A DNA stretch of 64,000 nt from Bifidobacterium angulatum DSM 20098 = JCM 7096 (GTDB taxonomy: Bacteria > Actinomycetota > Actinomycetes > Actinomycetales > Bifidobacteriaceae): contig NZ_AP012322.1 of assembly GCF_001025155.1 (NCBI RefSeq), forward strand, positions 682,001 through 746,000. Reading direction: 5' to 3'. Shown piece after piece: positions 51,247-60,098 of the stretch. The notes under the pieces are model-generated. The model made no database searches. It saw nothing but the letters and a program-made list of their open reading frames with translations, and was not told the DNA's origin. Position 1 is the stretch's first letter. Every line of letters begins with the position of its first letter. The position numbers and the translations under genes are program-made.

Positions 51247-52527
51247 ATGACTGCACCACTCACCGCACCGTCCGTCGACGAGATCATCGCCAAGCTCGGC
51301 GCACAAAGCACCTGCGACGCGGGACTCACCCAGGATCCGTGGCATTTCGACACCACCAAACCAAGCTACGGGCCGGGCGCATCCATGTTCGACCAGCTGC
51401 CGAACAACGCGCCACGCCAGCAGGTGCTGCCCGAGGAATACCGCAACGCCTCCGACGAGGAACTGCAGGAGCGCATCACGGCGGCCAAAGCCCGCCTGGG
51501 CAAGAAACTGCTGATTCTAGGCCACTTCTACCAGCGCGATGAGATCATCGGCCACGCCGACTTCGTAGGCGACTCCTTCCAACTCGCCAAGAACGCCACC
51601 GAACGCCCCGACGCCGACCACATCGTCTTCTGCGGCGTGCACTTCATGGCCGAAACCGCCGACATCCTCTCCACGCCTGAACAGAGCGTGACCCTGCCGA
51701 ACCTGTCCGCAGGCTGCTCCATGGCCGATATGGCCAACATCGACCAGGTCGAGGACTGCTGGAGCCAGCTCGGCGAGATCTGCGGCACCAAGCCCGACTC
51801 GGACGGCCGCCAGCAGATTGTGCCCGTCACCTACATGAATTCCTCCGCCGCGCTGAAGGCGTTCTGCGGGCGCAACGGCGGCATCGTGTGCACTTCCTCC
51901 AACGCGCACGCCGTACTCGAATGGGCCTTCGCCCGCGGCAAGCGCGTCCTGTTCTTCCCCGACCAGCATCTGGGCCGCAACACCGCGCGCGCCATGGGCA
52001 TCCCGTTGGAGGAGATGCCGCTGTGGGATCCGTTCAAGCCGGCAGGCGGCGCGGCGGACCCGTCCGTATACGCGGGTGCCAAGATGATTCTGTGGAAGGG
52101 CTTCTGCTCCGTGCACCAGCGTTTCACCGTCGAACAGATCGACCGCGCCCGCAAGGCATACCCCGGCGTGAAGGTCATCGTGCACCCCGAATGCGCGATG
52201 GACGTGGTCGACGCCGCCGACGGTACCGGCTCCACCGCCTACATCGTCAAGGAAATCGTCAACGCGCCCGCCGGCTCCGCCATCGCCGTAGGCACCGAAA
52301 TCAACCTGGTGAACCGTCTTGCCGCGCAATACCCCGACAAAACCGTGTTCTGCCTCGACCCGGTGGTCTGCCCTTGCTCCACCATGTACCGCATCCACCC
52401 GGCCTACCTCGCCTGGGCGCTGGAGAACATCGAACAGGGCAATATCGTCAACCGCATCACCGTGGACGAGAACACCGCGCGCGACGCCAAGATCGCCCTG
52501 CAGCGCATGCTGGAGGTGCACCCGTGA
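51247..52527 (+). CDS. nadA: Quinolinate synthase A
   Basis: 426 residues; Fe-S enzyme joining iminoaspartate and dihydroxyacetone phosphate. LILGHFYQRDEI, the Cys sites FCGVHFMAETA, and HPECAMDVVDAA, VCPCSTMYRIHP are the family motifs. It is longer than E. coli NadA (347), like other actinobacterial forms. Ribosome site AAAGGAAC. The desulfurase two genes further is likely to supply its cluster. Confidence 0.96.
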   Translation: MTAPLTAPSVDEIIAKLGAQSTCDAGLTQDPWHFDTTKPSYGPGASMFDQLPNNAPRQQVLPEEYRNASDEELQERITAAKARLGKKLLILGHFYQRDEIIGHADFVGDSFQLAKNATERPDADHIVFCGVHFMAETADILSTPEQSVTLPNLSAGCSMADMANIDQVEDCWSQLGEICGTKPDSDGRQQIVPVTYMNSSAALKAFCGRNGGIVCTSSNAHAVLEWAFARGKRVLFFPDQHLGRNTARAMGIPLEEMPLWDPFKPAGGAADPSVYAGAKMILWKGFCSVHQRFTVEQIDRARKAYPGVKVIVHPECAMDVVDAADGTGSTAYIVKEIVNAPAGSAIAVGTEINLVNRLAAQYPDKTVFCLDPVVCPCSTMYRIHPAYLAWALENIEQGNIVNRITVDENTARDAKIALQRMLEVHP

Positions 52528-54251
52528 TCGTCGTGATCGGAGCCGGCATCGCTGGACTGTCCGCGGCGCTCGCCGCAGCGGGGGATCGGCGCGTGGGGGC
52601 GGAGGGGCTCGCCTCCTACGGGCGTGCGCAGGTTACCGGATTGGACCGCGAAGCGGCCGACGACGTGCTGCTCGTATGCAAGGACGAACTCGTGGAATCC
52701 AACACCTACCACGCCCAGGGCGGTGTGGCATGCGCCATCTTCAGCGACGACGACCCGCAGTTGCACACCGCCGACACCATGGCGGCCGGTCATGGTCTGT
52801 GCGACCGGACAGCCGTGGATGTGCTCACTGACGAGGGCGCACGCCGCGTGCACGAACTCATCGCCGCCGGGTGGCATGTGGACCGTGGCGACGACGGATC
52901 GGTGCTGCGTGGGCTCGAAGCCGCGCACTGCCGTTCCCGAGTGGTGCACGCCGGGGGAGACGCCACCGGTAAGGTGCTCGAAGTGGATGTGAGCGCCATG
53001 GTGCGTGACAACCCGCGCATCCACGTGCTCGAACATGCGTTTCTCAGCGATCTGATCGTGCGTGACGGCCATATCGCCGGCGTGCGGCTGGTGGAGCGTG
53101 ATGTTGACGGCAACGCCGAAACGCATGCAATCGATGCCACGCGTGTCATCCTCGCCACAGGTGGCGCCGGAAGACTCTACCCATACACCACCAATCCGGC
53201 CGTGGCCACCGGCGACGGACTGGCCGCCGCATTACGTGTCGGAGCCCAGGTGGCCGATTTGGAGTTCTATCAGTTCCACCCCACCGCCATGGCCATCGGC
53301 GAACACTTCCTCGTCTCCGAAGCCGTGCGCGGCGAAGGCGCGATATTGCTCGACGAACACGGCCACCGCTTCATGACCGACATCGATCCCAAGGCCGAAC
53401 TCGCGCCGCGTGACGTGGTGGCCCGAGCCAACTTCCGCATCATGCAGGCGCAGGGCGGCAGGCCGGTCATGCTCGACGTCTCGCCCATGGCCAAGGAAAC
53501 CCCGGATCTGGCGGCATTCCTACGCCGCCGCTTCCCGACCATCGACGCCTACACGCGCTCCCTCGGCTTCGACTGGAGTAAGGAGCCGATCCCCGTGGCC
53601 CCGGCCGCGCACTACTGGATGGGCGGCATCCGTACCGACCTGTTCGGACGCACCAGCATCCCCGGTCTGTATGCGGCCGGCGAATGCGCCCGCACCGGCG
53701 TGCAGGGGGCGAACAGGCTCGCCTCCAACTCATTGCTCGAAGGGCTCGTCTATGGCAGACGTGCCGGTCTGGCCGCAGTACGCGACGAGAACGGCACCGT
53801 ATGGCAGCCGGAATCCTTTACCGACAGCGAGATCATCGGCCTGCCGGTCGCCCAGAACCCCATGGAACTCGATATGCCGGGCGCGGCGGGTGCGGCCGAT
53901 GCCGCGAGCGTATGGGGCCGCGAGCGCATCGAGCGCGAGATGTGGGAGCATGTGGGCGTGATCCGCGAACATGACGGGTTGAACGCCGCGGTCGGCAACC
54001 TGTCCGATGCGCTTGCCATGGCGAATGGTGCTGTAGCGAATGATACGGCTGTGAATGCCGAGCCGACCGCATATGCGGATCTGGTCACCCGGATGGAGAA
54101 CCGTAATCTGCTTACCGTCGGGTACGTCGAGGCCATTGCCGCGCTGAACCGGTGCGAGTCGCGCGGTGCGCATACGCGCAGCGACTATGCCGAGCACAAT
54201 CCGACCATCGCCCATTCCATCGCCTACCGTATGAAAGGAACGCCATGCTGA
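52524..54251 (+). CDS. nadB: L-aspartate oxidase
   Basis: 575-residue flavoenzyme giving iminoaspartate for NadA. GTG at 52524 overlaps the nadA stop and opens the FAD-binding IVVIGAGIAGLSAALAA; NTYHAQGGVACAI, RVILATGGAGRLYPYTTNP, LEFYQFHPTA and GLYAAGECARTGVQGANRLASNSLLE follow. A stretch at residues 24-45 between the dinucleotide fold start and VLLVCK is longer than usual. Confidence 0.95.
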   Translation: MIVVIGAGIAGLSAALAAAGDRRVGAEGLASYGRAQVTGLDREAADDVLLVCKDELVESNTYHAQGGVACAIFSDDDPQLHTADTMAAGHGLCDRTAVDVLTDEGARRVHELIAAGWHVDRGDDGSVLRGLEAAHCRSRVVHAGGDATGKVLEVDVSAMVRDNPRIHVLEHAFLSDLIVRDGHIAGVRLVERDVDGNAETHAIDATRVILATGGAGRLYPYTTNPAVATGDGLAAALRVGAQVADLEFYQFHPTAMAIGEHFLVSEAVRGEGAILLDEHGHRFMTDIDPKAELAPRDVVARANFRIMQAQGGRPVMLDVSPMAKETPDLAAFLRRRFPTIDAYTRSLGFDWSKEPIPVAPAAHYWMGGIRTDLFGRTSIPGLYAAGECARTGVQGANRLASNSLLEGLVYGRRAGLAAVRDENGTVWQPESFTDSEIIGLPVAQNPMELDMPGAAGAADAASVWGRERIEREMWEHVGVIREHDGLNAAVGNLSDALAMANGAVANDTAVNAEPTAYADLVTRMENRNLLTVGYVEAIAALNRCESRGAHTRSDYAEHNPTIAHSIAYRMKGTPC

Positions 54252-55129
54252 CCCGTCAGGTCATCCGCAACGCCGTGGAAGCCGCGCTCGCCGAGGATGC
54301 GCCCAACGGCGACATCACCTGCGAAACCACGATTCCCGCGCAGGCGCAGGGCGAGGCTCGGCTCACCGCCCGTGAACAGGGCGTGATGAGCGGCGTCGAC
54401 GTGTTCGCCGCGGCATTCGCCGCGCAGAATCCAACCATCGAAGTCACGCCGCATATCGCGGACGGGGAACGTTTCGAGTCTGGCCAGGCGCTTGCCACCG
54501 TGCGCGGGCCGGTACGTGACCTGCTTACCGCGGAACGCGTCGCCCTGAACTTCACCCAGCGCATGAGCGGCATCGCCACCATGACCTCTGCGTTTGTGGG
54601 CGCCGTGGCGCAGGCGGAACAGCTGCCCGGCTACCGTGCTCCGTACGCCTACGCACGTACCCGTATCGTCGATACGCGCAAAACCACTCCCGGACTGCGT
54701 GCATTCGAAAAATACGCGGTCGTCTGCGGCGGCGGGCACAACCACCGTTACGGGCTTTCCGACGCGGTGATGGTCAAGGACAATCACGTGGCCGCGCTCG
54801 CCGAGCAGGGCATCGACCTGTCCGGTGCGATCCGGCACATCCGCGAGCAGGTGGGGCACACGACGCATATCGAGGTGGAGGTCGATCGGCTCGACCAGAT
54901 TCCGCAGGCGCTCGCAGGCGGTGCGGACACCATCATGCTCGACAATTTCTCCCTGGACGACACCCGCAGGGGAGTGGATCTGATCGGCGGGCGTGCGATC
55001 GTGGAGGCCAGCGGCACCATGACATTGGAACGGGTTCCCTCGGTCGCGGCCACGGGCGTGGACGTGATCTCCGTAGGCGCCTTGACGCACAGCGTGCGCA
55101 GCATCGACTTGGGATTGGACTGGGCGTGA
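54245..55129 (+). CDS. nadC: Nicotinate-nucleotide pyrophosphorylase (quinolinate phosphoribosyltransferase)
   Basis: 294 residues; converts quinolinate and PRPP to nicotinate mononucleotide. NGDITCETT, RVALNFTQRMSGIAT, VDTRKTTPGLRAFEKYAVVCGGGHNHRYGLSDAVMVKDNH and IEASGTM-like (VEASGTMTLE) motifs are intact. ATG at 54245 lies inside the end of nadB, with AAAGGAACG upstream. Confidence 0.97.
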   Translation: MLTRQVIRNAVEAALAEDAPNGDITCETTIPAQAQGEARLTAREQGVMSGVDVFAAAFAAQNPTIEVTPHIADGERFESGQALATVRGPVRDLLTAERVALNFTQRMSGIATMTSAFVGAVAQAEQLPGYRAPYAYARTRIVDTRKTTPGLRAFEKYAVVCGGGHNHRYGLSDAVMVKDNHVAALAEQGIDLSGAIRHIREQVGHTTHIEVEVDRLDQIPQALAGGADTIMLDNFSLDDTRRGVDLIGGRAIVEASGTMTLERVPSVAATGVDVISVGALTHSVRSIDLGLDWA

Positions 55130-56430
55130 TGAGCACGGGGAAAACACAGGGCGAGCTGTACTTGGACGCCGCCTCCACCGAACCGGTGCGGCGCAGCGTC
55201 ATCGAAGCGATGATGCCGTTTTTGACCGACGCGTACGCGAACCCGCTGAGCGTGCACCAGCCCGGCAAAACCGCTGCGCGGGCGCTTGACGCGGCACGAG
55301 CCTCGCTGGCGGCCAACCTGGGTGCGCGTCCGGATGATGTGATCTTCACCTCAGGAGGCACGGAATCCGACAATCTTGCCGTCAAAGGCATCGCCATGGC
55401 CCGCATGCGGGCATTGCGCGAGAAGTACGGGGAATCGGTGCGCCCGCGCGTCATCATCTCCGCAATCGAACATCCGGCCGTCGCGCAATCGGCGCAATGG
55501 CTGGAACAATGGTTCGGCGTGGAGGTCGTGCGCATTCCGGTGGACGGTCAGGCGCATATCGATACGGCCGCGCTGGAACGCGAGCTGGCGCAAGGCGATC
55601 TGGAACTTGCACCGGGCGACGAGGCCGACCGTCATACCGACAGCGGATCCTCCATCGACCTGACCAACCGCACATTGCTGGTTTCCGTCATGCTCGCCAA
55701 CAACGAGGTCGGCACCATCGAACCCGCCGACGAGATCGTGCGCATCGCACACCGGCACGGCGTGCCCGTCCATGTCGACGCCGTGCAGGCGGCCGGGCAG
55801 ATTCCCATCCGCATGCGTGACTGGAACGTGGACGCGCTGAGCATATCCGGGCATAAATTCGGCACTCCCAAAGGGCTCGGCGCACTGCTGTTGCGTGGAC
55901 GTGTACCGATCGAGCCGCTGCTTTCCGGTGGCGGGCAGGAACGCGGACTGCGATCGGGCACGCAGAACGTGGCCGGGGCGGTGGCGCTCGCCATCGCTTT
56001 GCGTGAGTCGAACGAGCGGATGGCAAGCCAGTATCGGGCGCTGGTCTCGTCGCGTGACAGGCTGATCGACGCCGTGCTGCGCGTCGAGCCGAAGGCCATG
56101 CTGACCGGGGATGCGGAGCGCAGGCTTCCGGGGCATGCGTCGTTCCTGTTTCCCGGTTTGGCCGGCGAGGCGCTACTGGTGGATCTGGACGCGCACGGCA
56201 TCGCCTGTTCGTCGGGTTCGGCATGCGCGCTTGGCCGCCACGAGGCGCCCGGCACGCTGCTGGCCATGGGATTCGACGAGTCCGTAGCGAAATCGGCGTT
56301 GCGCATGACCTTCCGCGAGCCGCTTCAACCCGATCAGATCAACCGTGTGGCGGCAGCCATTGAGGAATCCTGCCATTCGCTCACCCACACGTTCGCCACG
56401 CCTTCTGCCGGGTCCACGGACGCTCGGTGA
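55129..56430 (+). CDS. Cysteine desulfurase (NifS/IscS family) of the NAD operon
   Basis: 433 residues. PLP Lys is in SISGHKFGTPKGLGAL, catalytic Cys in ACSSGSACALG, and TSGGTESDNLAVKG and HPAVAQS are present. Start ATG 55129 overlaps the nadC stop (TGATG); GTG 55126 is possible. The link to nadABC is as in other bacteria where a NifS paralogue matures the Fe-S cluster of NadA. An Asp/Glu-rich insert lies around residues 155-180. Confidence 0.92.
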   Translation: MSTGKTQGELYLDAASTEPVRRSVIEAMMPFLTDAYANPLSVHQPGKTAARALDAARASLAANLGARPDDVIFTSGGTESDNLAVKGIAMARMRALREKYGESVRPRVIISAIEHPAVAQSAQWLEQWFGVEVVRIPVDGQAHIDTAALERELAQGDLELAPGDEADRHTDSGSSIDLTNRTLLVSVMLANNEVGTIEPADEIVRIAHRHGVPVHVDAVQAAGQIPIRMRDWNVDALSISGHKFGTPKGLGALLLRGRVPIEPLLSGGGQERGLRSGTQNVAGAVALAIALRESNERMASQYRALVSSRDRLIDAVLRVEPKAMLTGDAERRLPGHASFLFPGLAGEALLVDLDAHGIACSSGSACALGRHEAPGTLLAMGFDESVAKSALRMTFREPLQPDQINRVAAAIEESCHSLTHTFATPSAGSTDAR

Positions 56431-56455
56431 GTTGCCGGCGATCGTCGATGTCCGT

Positions 56456-56497
56456 AAGTTGCCCGCCGAACGATGGGGGTCATTCGGCGGTCAACTT
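56456..56497. terminator. Stem-loop after the NAD operon
   Basis: AAGTTGCCCGCCGAA (56456-56470) pairs with TTCGGCGGTCAACTT (56483-56497) with one mismatch; no T-run. Lies between convergent genes. Confidence 0.65.
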
Positions 56498-56534
56498 GCA
56501 TTCAGGTATGCTGTCGCGGCATTACGACGCTGTT

Positions 56535-57194
56535 CTATGCCCGATCGGCGCCGAATAGCCACGAATGCAACGCCGCGATTTCCTCGTCATTGATACCGTG
56601 GCCCAACCCCGGGCATACGTGGTGGAACAGTCTGCCGGTACGCGCGAGCACCTCACGCGCATTACGCTGGTCGCTTGCGGGAATCGTATGATCCCCATCC
56701 CCATAACACAATGCGAACCAGGTGGAGCCCTCTATGGTCTTCGCATCCTCTTCGCCCTTGAACGAAGGACTCATAAGCACCGCGGCATCGAACACATCAG
56801 GGTGCTCCAACACCATGCGATACGACAGGTACCCGCCTTGGGAGAAACCGATCAGTACCTTGCGGAAGCGGTCGTAGACAGGGGAGCGCAGCAGCTTCAC
56901 CACCGCCTCGCCCACGCGAGTGCATTCGCGCCGACGTTCCGCCACCCCGCAACCATCCGGATACCAGTAGCTGTTACCGATGAACGGCCTGTCATACGTG
57001 CCGCGGAACGATATGTAGTTCGCTTCACGTCCCGTACCCGCATACAACGCGTCGATGATGCGGATCATCTCATGCTCGTCATTGCCGAACCCATGGAAGC
57101 CGAGCAGCAGCAAGTCGTCATCGCCATCGAAATCGACGCTCGCCGCCATCCGGAGCCGTACGCCATGACGGCCATCCTCAACACGATCGGTCAA
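56535..57194 (-). CDS. Carboxylesterase/phospholipase-like alpha/beta hydrolase
   Basis: 219 residues if TTG at 57194 is the start: GAGGGAGG lies 6 nt upstream, better than the GTG at 57260. Oxyanion-loop LLLGFHGFGNDEHEM, nucleophile elbow IGFSQGGYLS, the Asp region CYGDGDHTIPA and His in PGLGHGIND make a complete Ser-Asp-His triad. Size and motifs fit the esterase YpfH/phospholipase-carboxylesterase group. Substrate unknown. Confidence 0.85.
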   Translation of the reverse strand: MTDRVEDGRHGVRLRMAASVDFDGDDDLLLLGFHGFGNDEHEMIRIIDALYAGTGREANYISFRGTYDRPFIGNSYWYPDGCGVAERRRECTRVGEAVVKLLRSPVYDRFRKVLIGFSQGGYLSYRMVLEHPDVFDAAVLMSPSFKGEEDAKTIEGSTWFALCYGDGDHTIPASDQRNAREVLARTGRLFHHVCPGLGHGINDEEIAALHSWLFGADRA

Positions 57195-57383
57195 TCGGAA
57201 CCTCCCTCGAACATGCGGGGCGCGAACGGCGCACAAAGCCCGGAACCAAGTAGTCCGCACGGACGCTGTCGCATTACCTCGCTAGTATTGGCTCGGTTTA
57301 TGTGTAAGTGCAGATAGATAACCAATCACGTACCGAACATTACGCATTACGCAACAGAACAGCAATTACTAAGAGAGGTTTCG

Positions 57384-59315
57384 ATGGCGGTTCGCGGCGA
57401 TATTCGAAATGTAGCTATTGTGGCACACGTCGATCACGGCAAGACCACGCTGGTCAATGCCATGCTTCAGCAGTCCCACGTGTTCAACGAGCGTGAGGAA
57501 GTGCCGGATCGTGTGATGGATTCCAACGATCTGGAACGCGAGAAGGGCATCACCATTCTCGCCAAGAACACCGCAGTGGAATACACCGGCCCGATGGCCG
57601 CCAAGTACGGCTGCCCGGACGGCATCACCCTCAACATCATCGACACCCCCGGCCACGCCGATTTCGGCGGTGAAGTCGAGCGCGGCATCTCCATGGTCGA
57701 CGGCGTGGTGCTGCTGGTCGACGCCTCCGAAGGCCCGCTGCCGCAGACCCGCTTCGTGCTGCGCAAGGCCCTGGAAGCCAAGCTGCCGGTCATCCTGTGC
57801 GTGAACAAGGTCGATCGCCCCGACGCCCGCATCTCCGAAGTCGTCGGCGAAACCTCCGACCTGCTGCTCGGCCTGGCCGACGACGTGCAGCACGAAGGCA
57901 TCGAGCTCGACCTCGATCAGCTGCTCGAAATGCCGGTCATCTACTGCGCGGCCAAGGCCGGTTACGCCTCCACCAACCAGCCCGAGGACGGCGGCCTGCC
58001 GGACAACGACAACCTCGAGCCGCTGTTCGAGACCATCATCTCCACCATTCCGGCTCCGGAATACGAAGAGGGCGAGCCGCTGCAGGCCCATGTCGCCAAC
58101 ATCGACTCCTCCGACTTCCTCGGCCGACTCGGCCTGGTCCGCATCTACAACGGCACCCTGGAGAAGGGCAAGACCTACGGCCTGAGCCGCGTGGACGGCT
58201 CCATCGAGAACTTCCGCGTCTCCGAGCTGCTGCGCACGCAGGGCCTGGAGCGCATCCCGGTCGAATCCGCAGGCCCCGGCGACATCGTCGCCGTTGCCGG
58301 CGTGAACGACATCATGATCGGCGAAACCATCGTCGACCCCAGCAACCCGAAGCCGCTGCCGCTTATCCACGTCGACGATCCGGCCATCTCCATGACCTTC
58401 GGCATCAACGACTCCCCGCTGGCCGGCACCGAAGGCAAGGACCACAAGCTCACCGCCCGCATGATCAAGGATCGTCTGGACCGCGAGCTCATCGGCAACG
58501 TGTCCATCAAGGTGCTGCCGACCGACCGTCCGGACGCCTGGGAGGTCCAGGGCCGTGGCGAACTCGCCCTGGCCGTGCTCGCCGAGCAGATGCGCCGTGA
58601 AGGCTACGAGCTGACCGTAGGCCGCCCGCAGGTGGTTACCAAGACCATCGACGGCACGATCAACGAGCCTATGGAAAACACCACCATCGACGTGCCGGAA
58701 GAGTACATGGGCGCCGTCACCCAGCTTATGGCCGATCGCAAGGGCCGCATGGACAACATGACCAACCATGGCTCCGGCTGGGTCCGCCTGCAGTTCACCG
58801 TGCCGTCCCGCGGCCTGATCGGCTTCCGCACCGCACTGCTGTCCGCAACCCGCGGCACCGGCATCTCCTCGTCCATCTCCGCAGGCTATGCACCGTGGGC
58901 CGGCCCCATCTCCATCCGCCAGAACGGCTCCATGGTGTCCGACCGTCAGGGCGTCGCCACCCCGTACGCCATGCAGCGTTTGCAGGCACGCGGCAACTTC
59001 TTCGTCGATCCGCAGTCCCCGGTGTACGAAGGCCAGGTCGTGGGCGTGAACAACAAGCCCGACGAGCTGGACGTGAACATCACACTGGCCAAGCATATGA
59101 CCAACATGCGTTCCGCCACCGCCGACGTGCTGGAAACCCTGACCCCGCCGATCAAGATGAGCCTCGAGGAGTCCCTGGACTTCGCCAACGAGGACGAGTG
59201 CGTGGAAGTCACCCCGGAATCCATCCGCGTGCGCAAGATCATCCTCAACCGTGAGGATTGGTACAAGTGGCGCGCCAAGCAGCGTCGCCAGAACAACGCT
59301 CAGAATAATAAGTGA
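57384..59315 (+). CDS. typA: Ribosome-associated GTPase TypA/BipA
   Basis: 643 residues. GTPase motifs AHVDHGKTTLVNAM, DTPGHADFGGEVERG and NKVDRPDARISEV; then the EF-G-like domains and the BipA-specific C-terminus (GRGELALAVLAEQMRREGYELTVGRP). Involved in ribosome assembly and stress adaptation. Ribosome site AGAGAGG. Codon use indicates high expression. Its last codons take part in competing pairings with the repeat element that follows. Confidence 0.96.
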   Translation: MAVRGDIRNVAIVAHVDHGKTTLVNAMLQQSHVFNEREEVPDRVMDSNDLEREKGITILAKNTAVEYTGPMAAKYGCPDGITLNIIDTPGHADFGGEVERGISMVDGVVLLVDASEGPLPQTRFVLRKALEAKLPVILCVNKVDRPDARISEVVGETSDLLLGLADDVQHEGIELDLDQLLEMPVIYCAAKAGYASTNQPEDGGLPDNDNLEPLFETIISTIPAPEYEEGEPLQAHVANIDSSDFLGRLGLVRIYNGTLEKGKTYGLSRVDGSIENFRVSELLRTQGLERIPVESAGPGDIVAVAGVNDIMIGETIVDPSNPKPLPLIHVDDPAISMTFGINDSPLAGTEGKDHKLTARMIKDRLDRELIGNVSIKVLPTDRPDAWEVQGRGELALAVLAEQMRREGYELTVGRPQVVTKTIDGTINEPMENTTIDVPEEYMGAVTQLMADRKGRMDNMTNHGSGWVRLQFTVPSRGLIGFRTALLSATRGTGISSSISAGYAPWAGPISIRQNGSMVSDRQGVATPYAMQRLQARGNFFVDPQSPVYEGQVVGVNNKPDELDVNITLAKHMTNMRSATADVLETLTPPIKMSLEESLDFANEDECVEVTPESIRVRKIILNREDWYKWRAKQRRQNNAQNNK

Positions 59316-59322
59316 GTCCATG

Positions 59323-59418
59323 GCGTTGTTCTGACGCTTCGCGGGCCTGAAACCCGCTCGTTTCGCCTACGGGAGGCCCAATGGGTCTCCCGTTTAACGG
59401 CTCGCCAGAACAGCGCCG
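59323..59418. repeat. Three-stem repeat element, copy B
   Basis: Outer stem GGCGTTGTTCTG / CAGAACAGCGCC (59323-59334, 59407-59418, one G-T); hairpin 1 GCGGG-CCTGAAA-CCCGC (59342-59358); hairpin 2 CGGGAGGCCC-AAT-GGGTCTCCCG (59371-59393). Linkers match copy A at 28.6 kb. A 15-bp stretch of the typA 3' end (59286-59300) recurs at 59403-59417 with one difference. Confidence 0.75.
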
Positions 59419-59445
59419 GGGCCACAATCGTTCCGCTACGGGCAT

Positions 59446-59479
59446 AAGCCTCCTTCTTCCATAGGGGAAGGGGGCTTTT
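59446..59479 (+). terminator. Terminator downstream of typA and the repeat element
   Basis: AAGCCTCCTTC (59446-59456) and GAAGGGGGCTT (59467-59477) pair with one mismatch, followed by TTA. Confidence 0.8.
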
Positions 59480-59513
59480 ACGTTCCCAGAAAGGCACGGT
59501 AGAGTCACACATT

Positions 59514-59990
59514 ATGAGTATGAGTCGCAAGAACAACGAGTCCCTCAAACCATGGTCGCATCGTCAACGCCCATTCGTGCAGATGCTCATCACCCTGCTG
59601 GCCGGTGCGGCAAGCGCAGGCATCGGCACGCTTGCGCATCGCATGGGCGCATCCATGAACATTCCCTACGGTCTGGTGATCGCCTTCCTCATTCTCGTCA
59701 TCTCCACCTGGTGCGCACGCTCGCGCATGGGTGCCGTCGGCATCGGCGCGCATCTGATCGCATCCTCCACCATGGCGTGGGGTATCGCCATCTGCGGCGT
59801 AAACGGCAGCGCTCTTACGCCGGTCGGTTTTTCCGGAGAAGTGCCGTTCTTCAGTCAAAACGTAGGCTACATATGGCTGTACGGGTTGGTCGTTGTGCAG
59901 GTCGTCATGCTGTTCCTGCCACGATCATGGTTCACGATGCCGGCGCGCAAGGAATACACGGTGGCCTCGCGGCATACGTCGCGGGCATAG
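59514..59990 (+). CDS. Predicted membrane protein, function unknown
   Basis: 158 residues with a basic N-terminus and about four transmembrane segments (near 23-42, 50-68, 74-95 and 117-135). Short hydrophilic C-terminus. No motif recognised. Leaderless-type start: TAGAGT (59500-59505) ends 8 nt before the ATG and there is no ribosome site. It precedes pheA but an independent start is likely for that gene. Confidence 0.75.
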   Translation: MSMSRKNNESLKPWSHRQRPFVQMLITLLAGAASAGIGTLAHRMGASMNIPYGLVIAFLILVISTWCARSRMGAVGIGAHLIASSTMAWGIAICGVNGSALTPVGFSGEVPFFSQNVGYIWLYGLVVVQVVMLFLPRSWFTMPARKEYTVASRHTSRA

Positions 59991-60098
59991 CATGGGTGCC
60001 GTCGAAGCGCATGTGGAAGACGACCCGGCCAGGACGTCGCCGGAACCAAAACGGAACAATGCCGGCATGCCGGGCGGGCACACGCTACGGTGGTGCGT

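Noticed and set aside
57369..59321. Minus-strand open frame of about 650 codons opposite typA
   Set aside because: Exact mirror of a highly codon-biased gene, no motifs and no start signals.
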